Shown here piece by piece: positions 33,074 to 36,495 of a stretch of 36,495 nt of DNA (the stretch's first letter is position 1; each line of letters opens with the position of its first letter). The position numbers and the translations under genes were made by a program. This stretch comes from Bacteroidota bacterium (lineage in GTDB: Bacteria; Bacteroidota; Bacteroidia; Palsa-965). Under the pieces are notes generated by a model. It was not told the origin of the DNA. It ran no database searches and saw nothing but the letters and a program-made list of their open reading frames with translations. Location of the stretch: assembly GCA_006218065.1 (NCBI GenBank), contig VBWE01000027.1, positions 1 to 36,495 of the forward strand, in the 5' to 3' direction.

Positions 33074-33281
33074 TAGTAAAAAGGTCCGGACTTCCTTGCT
33101 TTGGTCGGGTGAAAAACCGGTTTTGTCTTCTATTTGACACAACTGTCGAAAAACCGTCAAGAAATGCTGCAACTGCCTTAGCAAGTGTAGAAAATCGTTG
33201 TATCTTTTTGCTCAAGAAGAGCTGTGGAAAACCTGTTTCCCGCAGGCTTTTCGCTAAGTAAAATCAATTCTCACCAGGACT

Positions 33282-34622
33282 ATGAGCATTCGCGCATCAG
33301 CGCAGACGGGCCTTTGGCGATGCCTGTTTGTTGTTGTCATGTGTTTGACCCATCGTGTTGCAGATGCGCAGGTTCCGAGCATTGCAAACTATGCTGCCGT
33401 TCGTTCCACGGCTGTGCCGTACGTCTCCATTTTCCCCGGGGGCCTTGCCTGTACGGCCTGGCGCAACAATACCGGTTTCCTGGAGCAGGACGATAACCGG
33501 AGTGATGCGCAGGATATCGGTTTTGATTTCTGGTACAACGGTACCCGGTACACGCAGTTCAGTGTTTCCACTAATGGTTTTATCGATTTCTCTACCGCGG
33601 CTAATATCGGAACAGGTACGGGTGCTTATGGATATGTGAATGCCCCGTTTTCAGCGGCAAACAATACGACAGCCCTGGCTCTTGCCCCGATGTACGATGA
33701 CCTGACCACGCTCGGAGTTACCGATCCGCTGGGTAACAGTATCCGTTACCAGCTTACCGGAACGGCCCCGAACCGCGTGCTGACGGTAGAGTGGAAGGAT
33801 ATGTCGATTTACGGACAACCAACGGTGGCGCTGAATTTCCAGGCGAAGATTTATGAGACCAGCGGGATTATCGACTTCCTGTATGGATCGATGAACCCGT
33901 CTTCGGGGCAGAATTATTATTCGTACACCTGCGGCATCAACGCGGCAGATATTCTTGGCAATCCTCCGCTGGCGACGGAACTGAAATGCCAGGTCTCATC
34001 AAACAACAGTACGTTCGATCGTTTCCGGCACGATACGCTGCGTGTTCCGCCAACGGCCAATTGCCGCGTACGGTTAACCCCGCCGGTTCCGGCCAACCCG
34101 GGAAGCGCACTTTCATTTACGGCGGTTACGCAGAATTCGATGACGCTGAACTGGACCAACTGGGCGGCAAATGAAGCGGGGTATGTGATTTACAATTCGA
34201 CGGACGGTGTGAATTATTTTTTTGTAACGCAGGCCGCACAGAATGCCACCAGCGCCAATATTACAGGACTCGCTTCGGGAACAACGTATCAATGGCGTTT
34301 ATACGCGGTAACGGAAGGTTGCCTGAGTAACGCGGTTACAGGCACGCAGGCTACGCTTTCGTCGGGAACGTTTATTTCCGCACAAACCGGATTCTGGGAC
34401 CAGGGCGCTACCTGGGTCGGCGGTGTGGTTCCTGCGGTGAATTCCGACGTAACTATAACGGGTACGCATTCGGTAACGATCCGGAGTACTACGGTCAACC
34501 CGGTACTCAGCAACCTCACGGTGGGGCAGGGTGGTGCGGCTCGTCTTTATATTGGTTCGAATAATACCGCCAAAACACTGCCTCACTATTACCGGCAGTA
34601 TTGTGAACAATGGAACACTTGA
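33282..34622 (+). CDS. Large surface protein, N-terminal part (before frameshift)
   Basis: Encodes 446 aa before an early stop. A signal peptide ends near HRVADAQ (residue 30). An N-terminal beta-rich domain (about 31-265) with FSVSTNGFIDFST, LAPMYDDLTT and RVLTVEWKDMSIYG is common in Bacteroidota cell-surface proteins. A fibronectin type III domain (about 268-360; MTLNWTNWAANEAGYVIY, LASGTTYQWRLYAV) follows, then the beginning of a parallel-beta-like repeat region. The reading frame ends at 34622 in out-of-context residues after NNTAKTL. The true continuation is in the next frame from about 34582, so this is the 5' piece of a longer gene. Confidence 0.85.
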   Translation: MSIRASAQTGLWRCLFVVVMCLTHRVADAQVPSIANYAAVRSTAVPYVSIFPGGLACTAWRNNTGFLEQDDNRSDAQDIGFDFWYNGTRYTQFSVSTNGFIDFSTAANIGTGTGAYGYVNAPFSAANNTTALALAPMYDDLTTLGVTDPLGNSIRYQLTGTAPNRVLTVEWKDMSIYGQPTVALNFQAKIYETSGIIDFLYGSMNPSSGQNYYSYTCGINAADILGNPPLATELKCQVSSNNSTFDRFRHDTLRVPPTANCRVRLTPPVPANPGSALSFTAVTQNSMTLNWTNWAANEAGYVIYNSTDGVNYFFVTQAAQNATSANITGLASGTTYQWRLYAVTEGCLSNAVTGTQATLSSGTFISAQTGFWDQGATWVGGVVPAVNSDVTITGTHSVTIRSTTVNPVLSNLTVGQGGAARLYIGSNNTAKTLPHYYRQYCEQWNT

Positions 34623-36495
34623 TCTGCAGTCCGACAATAACAGTATCTGCAATGCGACTTTCAGTAAATCGTTCGGAAATCAAACGGTAAGCGGCACTGG
34701 TGCAACCACCCGTTTTGCAGGGATCACCGTGAATATCGGGAACCTGCAAAGCAATACGCTCGAGATTACGACACCGTCGTTTTCCACGTTCAACCCCGCG
34801 GCGGCGTTTCTTACGCTGACCAACGGTACGTTCAAACTCTCTGCGCCGGGAACGGTGACCGCTTTCGGAGCTACAACGACATTATCATCTTTTACAAAGC
34901 TGTGGATCAATCATGCCGGGGCAACCGTATCAACTACGGGCGGGAATATCGATTTTGCAGGAAACATCACCGTCAGCGCCGGTACGCTGAATATCGGCAA
35001 TGCCGCGAATAACAGCCTGCTTTCGCGCGGAGGAACGCTTTTCGTAAACGGCGGAACGCTGAACATTGCCGGGATGTACGACCGTGCAACGACTACTTCA
35101 ACTTCCCGTTTTAATATTACAGCGGGAACGCTGAACGTTCCGACCGTGGGATCGACCAACACCACGCGGGCTCCGTTCATGATATCGGTACCGGGTTCTT
35201 CTTTCGTACAAAACGGGGGAACGATCGTCATTCTCCGCGAAGGCGGCACGGGTGCGCAGAATCTCGGTTTCAATTGTGCGGGAGGCAATATTTATTCCGT
35301 AACCGGCGGCACGCTGCAGATCGGGAATGCGACCACGCCGGTGGCGCAAACGATGCTCATCAATTCTGTTGCGCCGGTTGGCTCGCTGGTGGTGTTCAAT
35401 ACGAATGCGCCGGTTGCCAGCCTGAGTACGAATGCGCTGACCGTGATCAATGATGTAACCATCATGGGAGGTACGCTGCTGGCGAATAACCTGAATATCA
35501 CCGTCGGCCGTAACTGGAGCAATACCGGCGGAACCTATACGCCCGGAACAAATACGACGAATTTTACCGGGACAGTTGCGCAGCTCATTTCCAAAACCAC
35601 GCCGCCGGAAACATTCAACAACCTTTTCTTTGCCAGCGTCGGCGTGAAATCCCTCGGCAGCAATATCAATTGCCGGAATGTCACCATCGGCAGCGGGGCT
35701 ACGCTGAGTGCAGGCGCCGGAAGTTTTACCATCAACACGATCGGTAACTGGTCCAACGCCGGAACCTACAACGGCCAGGCAAACGGGCTGGTGAATTGTA
35801 ACGGAACTGTGGCGCAAACGATCGGCGGAGCAGCCGTGACCAATTTCCGTCACCTGACCATCGCCAACGCTGCCGGTGCGAGCATCACTTCCGCGCAAAA
35901 CCTGCTGGGCACACTGACGCTCACCAATGGCATGTTTACCACAACCGGGCAAACATTTACGCTGGTTTCGGACGCCGCCGGTACTGCGCGGATCGCAACG
36001 ATCACCGGCGGAGACATTACAGGAAATATCACCATGCAGCGTTATCTCGGCGGCAGCATGACCGGCTGGCGCCTGCTCGGTTCGGCAATCGCGAGCGGGA
36101 CGACGCTTGCAGACTGGAGCGACGATTTTGTGATGAGCGGTTTCCCCGGGTCGCAGTACCCGTCATTCCCGTTTATTTCCGTGTACACTTACGATGAAAC
36201 GGTAGCCGGTGTAAAAGAAAACGGGTATGTGGCCGCAACCAATATTTCCAACCCGCTCACCACGCGCACCGGGTTTTTCTGTTATGTCGGTCCTACGCCG
36301 ATTACTGTTGACGTGAGCGGACCTCCCGGCAAGTTCAACCAGAATTATACACTCGCGTACACGTCTACTGCGGGACCCAATGAGGACGGATGGAACCTCG
36401 TCGCAAATCCCTACCCATCCACGATCGACTGGGATGCGGGCGGCTGGTCGCGGACAAATCTCGCCGGTTACGTGCAGGTATGGAATCCCGGGAAC
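34582..36495 (+). CDS. Large surface protein, continuation in shifted frame (partial)
   Basis: Open without stop from 34582 to the window end (about 638 codons) in the frame whose codons begin at 34621. It continues the sense of the upstream piece: LTITGSIVNNGTLDLQS directly extends NNTAKTL. Repeated Gly-Thr-Leu turns (SAGTLNIGN, GGTLFVNGGTLNIAG, TAGTLNVP, GGTLQIGN) indicate a beta-helix or passenger-like repeat region. The last stretch, DGWNLVANPYPSTIDW, is typical of proteins exported by the Bacteroidota type IX secretion system. The sorting domain would lie beyond the right edge. It lacks its own start and is best read as the same gene as 33282-34622, interrupted by one frameshift. Confidence 0.8.

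Noticed and set aside
34570-34584. Programmed ribosomal frameshift at CCAAAACACTG
   Set aside because: No canonical slippery heptamer in the right phase and no evident downstream stimulatory structure; sequencing error, mutation or phase variation is simpler.
35098-35952. Minus-strand open frames over 34680-36035
   Set aside because: The plus-strand frame is continuously open and continues the upstream surface protein, ending in a recognised NLVANPYPS motif; the minus frames are short and patchy.

Overview
The window looks like chromosomal DNA of a Bacteroidota bacterium, probably a free-living or environmental lineage near the Chitinophagales/Sphingobacteriales. The signs are a GWxTD-domain protein, a TonB-dependent receptor, a Bacteroidota-style parE/parC pair, a sigma factor followed by a protein with VPxGYF motifs, a large surface protein of the type usually exported by the type IX secretion system, several good matches to the Bacteroidota -7 promoter consensus TAnnTTTG, and no evident Shine-Dalgarno sequences. 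Coding DNA is roughly 50-57% GC by eye. No rRNA, tRNA, CRISPR array, prophage or insertion sequence was found.

Layout. 1-230: hairpin repeats. 231-1718 (-): GWxTD protein. 2232-6849 (+): TonB-dependent receptor and, 7 nt later, a TPR/coiled-coil/transmembrane adenylate cyclase. 6933-7541 (-): lipoprotein with a possible transglutaminase-like triad. 7771-14736 (-): tightly packed block ychF > membrane HEPN-like protein > parE > SGNH hydrolase > parC (transcription order). 14946-18415 (+): the two halves of a split transketolase with a von Willebrand factor A protein between them. 18479-21935 (+): ECF sigma factor, membrane protein with six tandem VPxGYF motifs (putative anti-sigma), small LTxxQ-like periplasmic protein, putative outer-membrane protein. 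21995-23759 (+): small membrane protein and a DUF4349 lipoprotein. 23918-25267 (-): acyltransferase. 25415-27275 (+): class-III aminotransferase and PhnA/YjdM. 27419-33040 (-): giant alpha-2-macroglobulin with an intact thioester motif. 33282 to the right edge (+): surface protein broken by an apparent frameshift near 34580.

The intergenic spaces are unusually rich in inverted repeats of several distinct families. Many lie between convergent genes and may double as bidirectional terminators. Two related composite elements lie in opposite orientation on either side of the DUF4349 gene.

The best candidates for undescribed biology are an AT-rich, membrane-anchored HEPN-like protein (R-x4-H motif) inside the ychF/parE block, the SGNH hydrolase translationally coupled between the topoisomerase IV genes, the six-repeat VPxGYF protein in the sigma cassette, the receptor/adenylate-cyclase pair, and a Tyr/Asp/Glu-rich loop between two cysteines in the macroglobulin. 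All functional statements come from reading motifs by eye; no database search was run.
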